DNA from: Gorsachius magnificus | Lineage: Eukaryota; Chordata; Aves; Pelecaniformes; Ardeidae | Direction of reading: 5' to 3' | Assembly (NCBI GenBank): GCA_034008185.1 | Contig: CM067081.1 | Coordinates: 186,393,510 to 186,457,509 of the forward strand | DNA length: 64,000 nt | Shown here: positions 49,301-60,649 of the stretch, piece after piece | Layout of the letters: the number at the start of each line of letters is the position of its first letter | How positions within the stretch are numbered: the first letter of the stretch is position 1 | Position numbers and translations under genes: made by a program | Notes under the pieces: generated by a model | Database searches by the model: none | Seen by the model: the letters and a program-made list of their open reading frames with translations, nothing else | Told to the model about the DNA's origin: nothing

Positions 49301-51249
49301 GCTTCTAGTTCTGCCTGGGTTGTTAAAAAATCATCAGCCTGCTGCTCACAGTGCCTCCTGGGTTTGCCCAGAGAGCAGGTGGGTCTTTCCTGGTACCTCC
49401 CATTGGGCAGACACGATGTCTCACAAAGAGCAGGCTCTGGGTTTCATTGCCCTACTGTCATTATGAAGTTCAAAACATCTAAGAGTAAAGGAATTCCAGC
49501 GCTTACCTCAGCGGGTTTAGAAATAATACATCCTGCCAAGCAGAGTCTACCATTGCCATTGACACAATTAACTAATTATGGATGTAGGAAGCTGCAGCAT
49601 GCAGGCCACCCCTGCTGGCATGAGCCCTCACCTGGTGACATGATGGGGTCCCTGGGTGCTGCACCAGCTTACTGTGACATGGAAGGGCTTTGCGAGGGCA
49701 GCACTGGGTACAGGCTGAAGTGCAGGAGCGCGGGTTTGCACATATGACGTTAGCCCACAGTTAAGCAGCATTACCCAGTGAGTGGAGGCATCGAGTTGTA
49801 GATGAGGCAGTCTGGACCAAAGTCTGGTTAGGTATGAAGGAAATCAATTGATTACAGAAGTTGGGAGATGGAAGGAAGCACAATTTTTAAAATGTGAGAT
49901 GTAGCTTCAAGCTTACCGACGAGAAGACAGCATCTAGCATGAATTTACGAGCTGCGTCGTCAGAGCCCAGCCACACTGCAGTCAGGTGGGGGATCCCTTC
50001 ACAGGAGGGTGCCTGCCCCATGGCCAAGGTGGGCATAGGTGGACCCCACGGCACTGGCCCAGAGCACCCGTCTCATCGTAGACTGGCTTGAGCAAAACAG
50101 AAGAGGACAGAGAAAATGAATTACGACAAAGATGGCACCCCATGCCTGCTGCTGGTTTTTCTAATGTGGGAGCCAAGTGTCAGAGCAGGAGAGAGTTTAA
50201 GCAGAAAGGAAGAATAACTACAACTTCACTGCAGTAAGGGAGAGTAAAAAAGCTATCAAAGACAATCTAATGAGATCTAGGCAGGCTTCTAATGAACACT
50301 TGTGAAGCATGCAAGAGCGCAGTCAGTATTTGTACCACTGATGCAAGGAAGTACAGAAGAGAAGTCCCAGATACTTAGGAGTCTGGGAGAAAGAAAAAAT
50401 CCCCTGTAGCTGGCACTGCATTCAGAATTGCCTAAATAAAACTTCACACTCCACCCTGGAGAGAAGATGGAAAAGCAGGGGAAATGGGCACCAGTTTATT
50501 CCAGATGCAACTACACTGCTCGTAGGTAAGTTTAATAAAATAGGTGGAATTTAAATGAAGATGTAGGAGAAAGCCAAATGCCAAAATCCTACAGCAGCCA
50601 GTGGACAGTGGAAAAGGAATACAGCTTAGCATTTCAAGAGGTGAATTAAGAAAACAGTCCACATCTGTTAAACCTATTAAGTGTTGAAGTAATTAATTAC
50701 ACGAGTGGAAACAGGCAGGCAGAATTTAAAAAAAAAAAAAGTTGATGCAAATGCAAATTTATTGAAAAAATAAATAAGAACATTTAGCTTTGACCAAGAT
50801 AAGTCTGATACATTACAGAAGGAATGATGCTTCAGTGTACTACTCCGATGCTGGGTTGCAATGGCACAAAAGCAGTTCCCACTGGATCTCAAGGAATAAT
50901 ACTATATGGACTTCAAGAGTCCATAAAGTTTAGTGAAATGAAATTGTGTGCAAGGGGTGTACAGCTTTATGATTAGGAAGCACTGAAAACATGCGCATGT
51001 AACATCTAATTCAGTGAGGTGTGGCAATTCCCAACACAGTATTTGTCCTTCCTCGTAATAAGTAACCTGAGTAATTCAGCGCCAGCATATCATTGAAGCA
51101 AAGGACCCAGCCATATTTTTCCTATAAACAACAATAGCCAGCTATCATGCTAACTTTTAAAAAATGAATACAAAGTTCTCTGCCCAAAATAATGTATTGG
51201 AATCAATTTGCAACAGTCACCTACAAAGCACAGCATGGACTCTGGCCTA
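43367..51249. other. Non-coding stretch with one hairpin
   Basis: Contains the perfect hairpin at 45385-45425. Frames of 120-147 codons at 44412-44813, 46266-46709, 46952-47371 and 49364-49747 show no domain, no conserved motif and no splice context. A GC-rich part at 49000-49740 is likewise unassigned. Confidence 0.65.
45385..45425. repeat. Perfect hairpin: 17-bp arms, 7-nt loop
   Basis: TAATGTAAGCATGTTCG (45385-45401), loop ACAACAC, then the exact reverse complement CGAACATGCTTACATTA (45409-45425). There is no mismatch in the stem. No element termini, target duplication or U-run identify it as a transposon or terminator, and it is shorter than a typical microRNA precursor. Confidence 0.97.
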
Positions 51250-51424
51250 CCATTGGAATAATCTCCCCAGGGAAGTGGTTGACTCTGCCACATTGGACAC
51301 TTCTAGATTCAGCTGGACAGGGTGCTGGGCCATCTTGTCTATATTGTGGTCTTGCCTTGAAAGGTTGGACCAGATGATCCTTGAGGTCCCTTCTGACCCA
51401 GGATTCTATGATTCTATGATTCTA
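51250..51424 (+). mobile_element. CR1 LINE fragment, 3' end
   Basis: Contains TGGAATAATCTCCCCAGGG, AGTGGTTGACTC, CTGGACAGGGTGCTGGGCC and the tail GGATTCTATGATTCTATGATT. The left boundary is approximate because the match fades gradually. Confidence 0.9.
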
Positions 51425-53049
51425 CCTTCAAACTGCTTTGTGGAGTTTCAACCTCTTCATCACTACAAGCCTGGTCCTGAGAAACACTACATACAAAATC
51501 ATCTTGTTTTCAGGCAATCCCTGGCCTTTTTTTTTTTTTTTTTTTTTTTGAAGTTGGTGATGCTGGCTGCTGCAGGAACCATGCACCTACATGGGATGGA
51601 CATACTGAGACGGGATGGACACACTAAGATCTGACACACTGAGAGCAATCACATGTCAAATTCAGAATTAAGGAAAACTGGTAAGCTTAAACCTGCAGTT
51701 GTAAAGCTCTACTTGAAAACACCAGGTTAATAAACTGTAATACTATTTAACATCTAATTGTTAGACTTGTTTGCTTAACAGCTGTAATATCCTGCTTGTT
51801 AAGAGAGCAGGCAACAGCGAGGTAATAGGCTCAGGTGAGAAGTGTTAATTGTAGGCCTTAATAATGACCTATTTGGCACAGAAAGCTGCGTGTAAAGAAA
51901 AATGGCAGAGGGCCTGTTATCTCCACTCTAGGCACCAAATCACCCTACAGCAGGGAAATTTGTAGCCTTGGTGAAAGGCTTGTAGAGTTACTGAGTTTTT
52001 CTGCTATAGTCCCAAGAAACTCCACAAAAAAAGGAAAAGGAAAATTGAGCATTTGTTTCTTCCCAGGTTTAAAGAAATCTGTGTCACAAATAACATTCCC
52101 AATTTTCATACTGGGTACTGTTAATAAAGGCAAAAGTATGTCAGAAATGTAAATACCATGTTAAAAAAATAATCTTCAGGAATAGAGCTTTGCTGAGACA
52201 ACAGCTTAAAGTGGCGTAACTCTTTTGCCATGCCTGAGCTCTTGTTGCCGTTCAAGACCTACAGTGGACTTTTGAACTCCGTGGTAAGTCTTAAACTACA
52301 CAGTGTTAGCAGAGGATTTGTAGTGACATCCATGAAATTTCTACAATTGCCAAATCATTTAGCAACTTAATACAGCACTTTGTAAATCACTTTGAAGGGT
52401 CTCTTACTTTATAAAAAGTTACGAAACGTGCAGTTCAGAGAGGCCACCTGGACAACAGTCACAAGATTGGACCCTGTACAGCAGCAATGTTTCCAGAGGA
52501 TGCAGGAGAGACACCCCTTGTGATTCCAGAACACGCAAGGCAGAACAGGCACGTTCTTTTGTTACAGGGACAGCACTCTCTAATAAGATGGAAAAAATGA
52601 GTGTGTCACAGAGTCCCAGTAAATAATTCATCATATTATAACTTACATTTATCTTCTTTAGGAATCTTCCCAAGCATATCCTGTGCTTACAGCCTGAAAG
52701 AAGTTAACAAGCTGAAGGACAAAACAAGCCAATTGCAGCGGTTACTGATACAGACTGACCTCTTAATCACCGTGTTTTAGCAGACCAACTTCTAGGTAGC
52801 TACTCTGACTCTCAAAAATTTTCTGAAATTTGACTAGCTTGCAACTTGTTATCAAGTTGGAGGCCAGCTTTCTAATTAGTGTTGCTCAATCCTCAATTCC
52901 TTATGAAAAGATTATCAGAACAGTTTAGAATGTGTCTGATAGAGAATACAGGTAACAGCCCACCAGCTCCGGTCCTAGACTGAACCGGTGGTGGTGACGC
53001 ACTTTTGAATAAAGGAAAATACATCCAAGTTCCTCAAATAATCAAATCA
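51425..53049. other. Non-coding stretch, no gene seen
   Basis: Includes a T-run at 51529-51549. No repeat family or exon recognised. Confidence 0.7.
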
Positions 53050-53116
53050 TTGTAGAATAGGCTAGACTAGAGTAGTTCAGGTGGAAGGGACCTACAATGA
53101 TCATCTAGTCCAGCTG
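53050..53116 (-). mobile_element. CR1 LINE 3' end fragment, partly duplicated in reverse
   Basis: The plus strand reads TGTAGAATAGGCTAGACTAG, GTTCAGGTGGAAGGGACC, TACAATGATCATCTAGTCCAG, which matches the reversed 3' end of a CR1 subfamily with a TAGAATAG-type tail. Its inner edge is repeated in inverted orientation just to the right (53130-53142). Confidence 0.75.
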
Positions 53117-53142
53117 AGATGTACAGTTGGGACTAGATGATC
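53099..53142. repeat. Inverted repeat, 13-bp arms, 18-nt spacer
   Basis: GATCATCTAGTCC at 53099-53111 and its exact complement GGACTAGATGATC at 53130-53142. A second small inverted pair (CTAGTAC and GTACTAG) follows at 53142-53164. The arms start in CR1-derived sequence. Confidence 0.9.
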
Positions 53143-53683
53143 TAGTACCAGTTCACTGTACTAGATTGTACAGTGATTGTACAGTACTCTAGATCTAAGG
53201 AGTGGCATGCAGACAGAAAAAACAGAAACTGTTTAAGCAAATTAATTTCCCTCAAAATGAACTGTCAGTATCTTTCTACTGTAGTCGTATGCTGTGCATT
53301 GGAAACAGTTAATAAAATCAATACAGGGGAGCAGATTTTTAGTCTTGTAATTCCATTTCTTAAAGATATAGAAAAATAATGAGCCAGGTTCTGCTACTTT
53401 CACTAGCAATTTGCTCTGCAAAGCATAGTTGTCTTCAGTGTATTATTAAGGGTATATGCATTACCCAGCTATAGATTGCAAGAGGATCAATGCTGAGCAG
53501 ATAGCACTCACTGAGTAGTTAGAGCTTTCCCTTTTACTAACCAGCAAGAATACCACTATTCAAGATGGTTCTGTCCATTTGAGCGGCATATTCCAAAAAA
53601 AAAACCAACCAAAAAACCAGCTGTTCACTGTAACAATATTCTTCAAGAATTTTTGTTTCTAGAACTAATGAAAGGAAACACCT

Positions 53684-54242
53684 TTTATTGCAGAAACAAT
53701 TTAACAATTTTAATAAGGTTAAAGTGTACAAAAAACTATCAGAATGAATGTTAGATGAACAGAAGATTAAAGAGTAATCATGGCCTCATTGGACAACGTG
53801 TATTACACATCTTATACCTCATTACTCATTTGAAAGAGAATTGGGATGCTTTTTTTTTTAAAAACAATAATTTTATAATTATCCGTCCTACATGTTTATT
53901 CTGTCCATTCTACTGCTGCCTCAAATGCAGGAGTTGTGTGTTTCAGAGGAGCCTGCAGCTAGAAAGGTTTAACTTACCTTTATTGATTCAATTAATACAC
54001 TTTTTAACAAAACTTTAACAGGTTTTTTTTTTTTTTTAAAGCTTACTTGCAAGTCATGTTTTATAAGCAATATTCTACCACCTAGCTTCAGTAGTGGTTG
54101 ACGTAATATTTTTAAAGAGTATTTGCTATTCACACAATTTGCATTAAATGTTTAAAATACGAAGACTGAAACAAAAGGTAATTTGTCCAAAAGGACAGTC
54201 AAAGAGGCTAAAAAGATATTTTAGAACAATCATTGAAAGCCT
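53684..54242 (-). other. THAP5: Probable THAP5 3' untranslated region
   Basis: Sequence directly downstream of the THAP5 stop codon, AT-rich with no open frame of note. Reading the minus strand, AATAAA hexamers occur at 53979-53984, 53895-53900 and 53684-53689, and any of these could be the cleavage signal. The true end cannot be fixed from sequence alone; the lower boundary given here is the farthest of these three hexamers. Confidence 0.4.
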
Positions 54243-55211
54243 TTACTGTATCATAGTCACTTCAAGTGTTGTAAAGCAGTTTTCTACAATCTTCAGCTTT
54301 TCTTCAGAAAGCAGGTTTTCTTGCTTCAGTTGTCCAATAAGAGCTTCCAAGGACCTGAGTCTCTTCAAAGTTTTTATCTCCTGCATTTCAAGTAGAGTTA
54401 TCTTGGAGTGGAGCTTTGAAATTTTTTGCCAAAGGTGATCTCTGTCTATGTCTTGTTTGCAGTACGAATGCTCAGTTTGTAGTACTTCACTTCCACCATA
54501 TGCATTCATGTACACAGATCTAGCTGTTTCTGTCTCCTCTGTGTCAAGAAACTCTTGCTTAATAGGCAGGAAAGAACTATTTACTATTTCAGGCTTTTCT
54601 GGACTCTCAGCTGGCACAATAATAGCAATGACAGATTCTTCACTTCCACTGAACTGCTCAATAGTTTGTGTGACTGTACTCAGTAAAACTGCATTTTCAC
54701 TTGTTGGCTGTACTTCAACAGTGCAGCCTACAATATGAGAGTTAGGATTTTCAATTGCATAGTCAGTAATTGAACCTAAAGCATTTTTCAGTTTCAGAGG
54801 TGAATTCAAGTAGTCAGGGTCTGTAAATTGCAAGACTGTAGTTGTACAACCTACTGGATCTTCCACAGAAGCGTGAACACTGGTAGCTTCCATGCCCTGA
54901 ACTGCTGTTGCCATTACAATAGGATTAGGTTGCTGTGTTTGTTGCTCAGGGGAATTATCAAGAATGACACTGTCTGCCTGAAAATCTTCTGTGTTTATAA
55001 GTTGCAGTTTTTGAACTTGTAAAGGGTTACTCAATGCAGTTGAGCAAACTACTTCTACTTTTTCATCTACGTTTTCTGCAATTACAGGAATTTTCTTTGG
55101 TATATAAGGTTCAAGTGATACAGGTGCTTTCTCTGACACTACATTTGTATTTGTTTTTTCCGGGTCTTCTCTCGTTCTCTCTTGTGGGCTGTTCTGAGAA
55201 GAATCTTTTTC
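54243..55211 (-). CDS. THAP5: THAP5, last coding exon (C-terminal region, HCF-1 binding motif and coiled coil)
   Basis: This is the 3'-terminal coding exon of a THAP-domain transcription factor: 322 codons plus the stop. I recognise THAP5 from the ESVIAI..VPAE segment, the EVLQTEHSYC segment, the HLWQK.SKLHSKITLLE helix and the end TTLEVTMIQ. Seen: a good acceptor (a pyrimidine-rich stretch, then TTCCTTCAG, AG at 55212-55213) followed by GAA in phase 0, which matches the donor of the upstream exon. The tetrapeptide EHSY (54462-54473, local residues 247-250) fits the (D/E)HxY HCF-1-binding motif known in THAP proteins. Local residues about 262-315 form a Leu/Lys/Glu-rich amphipathic helix, probably a dimerising coiled coil. 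The long acidic, Ser/Thr-rich linker before it has no recognised fold. With 63 residues from exon 2 and roughly 28 expected from exon 1, the protein would be slightly longer than human THAP5 (about 395 residues). Role, from family knowledge: nuclear DNA-binding regulator linked to cell-cycle control. No frameshift or premature stop is seen. Confidence 0.95.
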   Translation of the reverse strand, partial: EKDSSQNSPQERTREDPEKTNTNVVSEKAPVSLEPYIPKKIPVIAENVDEKVEVVCSTALSNPLQVQKLQLINTEDFQADSVILDNSPEQQTQQPNPIVMATAVQGMEATSVHASVEDPVGCTTTVLQFTDPDYLNSPLKLKNALGSITDYAIENPNSHIVGCTVEVQPTSENAVLLSTVTQTIEQFSGSEESVIAIIVPAESPEKPEIVNSSFLPIKQEFLDTEETETARSVYMNAYGGSEVLQTEHSYCKQDIDRDHLWQKISKLHSKITLLEMQEIKTLKRLRSLEALIGQLKQENLLSEEKLKIVENCFTTLEVTMIQ

Positions 55212-58200
55212 CTGAAGGAAAAAACCAAACAAACAACCACCTTGTAACTAGGAAATCACTTGAGCGTAAAAAGAATGGGCAAATCTCATTTTATGCACGG
55301 TACTACATAAGAAGTAATTTAGATGACCACTGTTCAACAATTACACCAGAGACCTGAAAATTCACGTAAGCGTCTTCCGTAACTTTGCTTCAGGTCCTAA
55401 ATGTTAAGATACTATTTTAAATGTCTAAAGGCAATAATACTTTTTTTTTTCTCTGAACTCCAATGAACTTTACTGATTTACACAAGTCATCATAATTTTA
55501 AAAGCACTTGAAGAGAAGTGGCTACGCAAATCTGACTGACAAAGACTGGCTAGCATCTCCTATAACAACCTTTTGTGTTAAATATATGTATATTAACTAT
55601 GCACAAGTACAAGATTTTTGCATTACAGATACAACAAAATTGGTTTAGAAAGATATAGCAAATTTTTATTCATGTGTTCTACCCCAAAAATAATTTAACA
55701 ACAACAAAAAAAGTTATTAACACAGGCTTGCAGAACAGTGAAACATATTCATGCACAATCACATGCTTGTTTTTAAATGAGCAATTAAATTCTGACAATT
55801 AAACTTCACAATTCATAAAAATGGAGAATGTTTTTTTGATGGATAGAATCTTAGCAGAAGGATACAATTTTAACAGGACTTTAAATAGAAGATGTTACTG
55901 AAAGAGGGACAATTTGAAGCTTATCCTTTTTTAGCCACCTTCTTTTCCCCTCATTCACATAAACTACATCACCACAATAGATTTAAGATCAGCATCCAAA
56001 CAAGCTTTTTAGTATGTCAGTCAGTGAAACAAAAGTACACAAATAGCAAGGGTCTTATTTTTTTCTAGTAGGCCTGATGATGAAGAGACCAAGCTGCAGA
56101 ACTTGTACTCATCTTAGATCTGTGGACTAAAAAACAAAACCAAAACCACCCAGAACAAACAAACAGAACAAGAAACAATTAAATATAGGCCAGGGAAAAA
56201 AAAAAAAAGAGGCCAGGCTGAAAAAACAGATTATGATAGAAAAGATATTTTCAAAGTGTATGTCCATAAAAGTATGTATGTAGTCTGAAGTATTCTAAAT
56301 ATATTAAACCTTTTAATTCAATTTTATATGAAACTTCAGTCTCAAAAGGACTGAAAAAAGTATGAAAAAATAGAATTAATATGGTTACCTTTATCTTTTC
56401 AAAGGTGATACTTAACATCACATCAATCTTAGGGATTTTCAGAGAATGACATTCTACCAGGAGCTGAAAAAGACCTTCTCAGACTAAATCTTTTAACTAG
56501 ACAAATCTCTTATTAAATAAATAAGGGAAATGTCCCCCAAATCCTTGCCTATCAGAACTACCATTAATGCTGAAGGAAAGGCACCAAAACACCTCTCAGG
56601 ATAGAGCTGCTTGAAGAAAGACCTTTACTTTCATTGAAAAGCTTCCTCGTCCATTGGTCCCTGCCCTCACACTCTTATGAGAGTGTCCTGGTTTCAGCTG
56701 GGATAGAGTTAATTTTCTTCCTAATAACTGGCAGAGTGCTGTGGATTTAGTACCAGAAGAATGTTCATAACACCCTGATGGTTTAGTTGTTGCTGAGCCG
56801 TGCTTACACCAGTCAGGGACTTTTCAGCTTCCCCTGCTCTGCCAGGGGCACAAGAAGCTGGGAGGGGGCACAGCCAGGACAGCTGACCCCAACTGGCTGC
56901 AGGGCTATTCCAGGCCATAGGACGTCACGCTCAGTATATAAGCAGGGGGAAGAAGAAGGAAAGGGGGGACATTCAGAGTGATGGCGTTTGTCTTCCCAAG
57001 TAATCCTTACACGTGACGGAGCCCTGCTTTCCTGGAGAGGGCTGAACCCCTGCCTGCCCATGGGAAGCAGTGAATGAAGTCCTTGCTTTGCTTGTGTGCG
57101 TGGCTTTTGCTTTTCCTATTAAACTGTCTTTATCTCAGCCCATGAGTTTTCTCACTTTTACTCTTCCGATACTCTCCCCCATCCACGAGGGGGAAGTGAG
57201 TAAGCAGCTGTGTGGGTCTTAGTTGCCAGGTGGAGTTAAACCAAGACAGACAGTCTTCAAAATAAAAATCTTTGCAAACTAATGTAGAATGATTACAGAT
57301 ATTGAAATGCAGGCAACTAACACTGCTCTTGAGACACAAACATTCTTTATTTAGAAGAAGAAACAATATCAAATGTTTCCTGAGGAATTGCTAAGCATTT
57401 CTGGGAAGATGTCCTTCACTCGCTCCATCAAACATAAAGCAAGGTGGTGGTGAACAGTACGCAAATACTGCAACTCTTCGCTCTCAGTTTTCCAAACTAA
57501 GGGTTTATAGACAAGTGTTGAAAGGCAGCTTGGGACCTTAGCTTCTTGTTCCTTTACATTAACTCAGGAACACACTAACAAGGGATTCTACCCCAGAATA
57601 AGGAGAGCTCTTTGCCATGTATTTGTGAATATTCAGCCTAAGTAGAAAATTCAGGTTTGGGGCAACTACAGAACCAGTGGCCAAGTAATGGATATTGTTG
57701 ATTTGCTGAGGCGGTCACTGAAAGGATATGTCTTGATGTCTTAGAAAAGTGCAGTCAGAAGTGTGAGATTAAAAGAAATAATGCCAGAGAAAGAAGGGAG
57801 ACCCCAGGAAAGCAAGTTCACAGTATCACAGATATGAAGAACTGGCATCTCTTTTCTTTTGAAAGCAGAGAAGTGATGGATACATTGAAAGGAAGCATAG
57901 AATATTCTTTTTCCAAACTGGATGAATCTATCTGAGATTTCCCAGATATATATTGGCTGATGCAAAAATAATTTAGAGAAGCCATTGGTATGTTCTTGCA
58001 ACACCACTGCATAAAAAGTTTGTTACCTTCCTAACTCTACTGTCCATCTTTGTAGGTATACTATGACTGGTCTATGGTCACACGCAAAACAAGAGAGAAT
58101 GAGGAGGTGGGGAAAAGCCGACTTTTCTTTAGGGGGAAATCACATAGTTTATCTGTAATTGCACAGGAGCACAGGGCAGCAAAGTCCAGTTCCAAAGCTA

Positions 58201-59199
58201 GGGCTCCCTGTTATAATAATACTAGCACAGGGAAGTGATGGATATACTGAACTGGGGCCAGGAGGTTGGAAGGAAAGATATTTATTGCTAAGTTAATACT
58301 GTCATAAATTGCAATATTTTCTGGTTTTATACTTGTGAGATTTATCAAGATCGCTCTTCACTCTACAGAGTCAAAAGCAGTCTGGACAACACTTGCAGCT
58401 ATCCAAGATGACAGAGAACTTCATGACTAAAAAAATTTTTTTTTTTTACTAAAAATTTTGTAAAATTAATTAACCACACATTTCAGTTTCAGCAATTTAG
58501 CCTTAATTCCAGTCCTTCCATTTCTCCCACCTCCAACACGATGATCCTGAGGAAGACAGTTATGTGCCAGAAGAGAATTAGCATAGCTTTGATCAAGATG
58601 AGGTGCCTGTGTAGCACAGTATTTTTATGTAACCAATAGTATAACTCTGTGAGAGATAAGATGGAATAGTTTTTGTGGGATATCTTTAGCAGCCTACACT
58701 CCTGGGTTCTTAGGTGTTAGACAGATTAAGGACAGGAAAGAGAAATGTGTAGTTTGAAACTAATACATTCCAAAGCCAATATTTATGTACATTAATAAAA
58801 GGACTTAAAAGAACACTTATTATATTATTATTTATTGTAATAATATATATTATTAAAAATACTTATTAAGAGTAATTGCACAGGAAAAAAAAATTAGAAT
58901 TGTAATATTCTCATAGGAAATTTATTTTCCCATGGAAAATTTCCTTTAGGAAATGCTTCTGTAATTTCCAGTTAAAAAAAAAGATACTGAACCTCCAGTC
59001 AAAGTATGGGAAGTTGTTCTTCCTTTACACTATGGAATCACATACACTCATTTTGTGTCGGTCCTGTTGACAAAATATTTTGATGAACAGGAAGTCTATT
59101 TTTAAAATAAAATGTGAATATATTAAAGATACTTAGAACATCTGTATTACATAAATAGTTGCTTAGCTTTGTACAATAAAAAAGATAGAAATACATTAC
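55212..59199 (-). other. THAP5: THAP5 intron between the two visible coding exons
   Basis: This 3,988-bp intron has GT (59198-59199) and AG (55212-55213) boundaries and matching phase 0 on both sides. It is AT-rich and contains one solo ERVL LTR in antisense orientation (56684-57248), an A-run at 56195-56210 and an AT-rich stretch near 58820-58870. I see no additional exon: open frames inside it are short and carry no recognisable motif. Confidence 0.85.
56684..57248 (+). mobile_element. Solo ERVL LTR inside a THAP5 intron, antisense to the gene
   Basis: A full LTR (TGTCCTGGTTTCAGC ... ACCAAGACA) with no internal retroviral sequence on either side. It is flanked by GAGAG (56679-56683) and GACAG (57249-57253), a 5-bp duplication with one mismatch, as expected for ERVL. 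Promoter-like parts are kept: GACGTCAC, resembling a cAMP-response element (56921-56928), then TATATAAG (from 56935), and an ATTAAA hexamer (57118-57123). It is closely similar by eye to the LTR at 35315. Arisen, most likely, by recombination between the two LTRs of one provirus. Confidence 0.93.
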
Positions 59200-59389
59200 C
59201 TCATCACCTGGGGAAGAGAAAATTGTTGGTACAGCAGTATGTTTCAAGTATCGTATACCCCATCGCACATCAAGGGAATCGGGGGTAAAATGATCACTGC
59301 ATAGAAGCTGGTGTTTACTCGGAGTCCATGCATCTCGCTTCATATTCCGCAGCCATTTCTCAAGTCTCTCTTTATCATGAAGTGGAAAT
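59200..59389 (-). CDS. THAP5: THAP5, internal coding exon (most of the THAP zinc-finger domain)
   Basis: This 190-bp exon encodes 63 full codons after one leading base that completes a split codon (phase 2 entry, phase 0 exit). It supplies the second half of the C2CH THAP zinc finger. Local residues: Trp12 (in EKWL), the third zinc ligand Cys30 (59299-59301), the His ligand at 33 (59290-59292, in CSDHF), and the hallmark AVPTIF motif at 52-57 (59218-59235). The first two cysteines of the finger must come from the preceding exon, which is not in view. The acceptor has a long T-rich tract (59392-59450 on the plus strand reads as A/C-rich) ending in AAAAAAG at 59390-59391. The donor is GAG|GTAATG at 59199-59198. 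Exon 3 begins in the same phase 4.0 kb downstream. Introns show that this is the native gene and not a retrocopy. Confidence 0.95.
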
Positions 59390-60649
59390 CTTTTTTAAAG
59401 CAGTTGGAAAAAAACAAACAAAAACACAAACAAAAAAACTTTTTTATTTCCTTCTTTCCTCTTTTCAAATAAAAAAATATCTCATTATTCCTTACAAGGT
59501 AGTCTTTCAAAAACGCTAAAATAATCCTTTTTTAAAAATTTCAAATATGAAATGCAAATTAGGATGTCACTTACATATTAATCCAATGATCATCCAAATT
59601 ATTTCTAGTTGGATATTTGCTCCAGAGTTCAGCAGCAGAATTTCTGTTGATTTCTGTTGCCTAAGGGTTTCAGAACCCACGGCCAAGATGTTTTAAAAGG
59701 CTTGATCCTGCAACACTAGCTCAGAAGGTAGTTTTGCTGAAGTCAGACAAAATACTCTGACTTCACTTAAAAGAAGTTGGGTCTGGTCCTCATTTCAGAA
59801 ATAGTATTTGTGGAGCTTTTTTGTTTTGCTAGTCGCAATTAGTCACAAAAACTTTTGTAACTATTTTTTGTTTAACAGAGTACCTCTTAATATATGTCAC
59901 ACTTCACATTATCTGATAACTTGGAAATGTGAATATTTCCAGAGCAGGTTTTAAATTCTGTTCAAAAAGCAAACACACACAAATGCAAAGCATTTCTGTA
60001 TTTGTGTTTCAGCAATTAAGCTTTCTTACAGCATTGAGAGCCCACCTGTAACTAACTTTTCAACAATCTAAAATACTTAAAAAGGAAAGAATGTACATGC
60101 TCATACAAAAAAAATTGAATCAGTTTGAAAATATATGCAAACGGTCAGATAAATTACATGGGAAACAGAACTAAATTAAAAGAAAGTGGGTGAAGATACG
60201 GAATTTACTTAATGAATTGTGATACACAAGTTGAAGGGAAATGAAAGGCTCATTATGATGCATGTACAGTCAAGCAGTTATGGTAATGTCAATATGAACC
60301 TTCAGGCCACTCCTGGCTCTCATCTCTCACCAGACAGGTATCCGGGTATTTGAAACATGCTTACAGATTTCTCTGGTGCATTAAGTTTCTTTCAACTCTA
60401 GCTGGATATGAAACTGTAAAAGACAGATTCATGTGGTCATTAAACCTGACCTGATCATAACTGTAGGATGTAAAAAAGTATTAGCTGCTGGCAGTATGAT
60501 AGACAACGGAAACGTCCAGACATGAACAAGTGCCTACAGACTCCTTATAAGAGCCATTTTGATTTACTCCCTAAACAGAAATGGAGCATTCTTAACTCCA
60601 CTTCTCTTCCCTTAGCTGTCTTCTCCTTTTAATTAAAAATCAGTTCTTT
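59390..60649 (-). other. THAP5: Sequence upstream of THAP5 exon 2 (presumed intron 1)
   Basis: No match to the expected first THAP5 exon (start methionine plus the CxxxxC half of the zinc finger) is found here or in the rest of the window on either strand. The stretch is AT-rich and begins with the acceptor tract of exon 2. A segment at about 59690-59800 (GATCCTGCAAC, CTGACTTCA) resembles old interspersed repeats common in reptile and bird genomes. Nothing coding is supported. Confidence 0.6.

Noticed and set aside
54448..55357. Plus-strand frames opposite THAP5 exon 3
   Set aside because: Shadows of the real minus-strand coding sequence.
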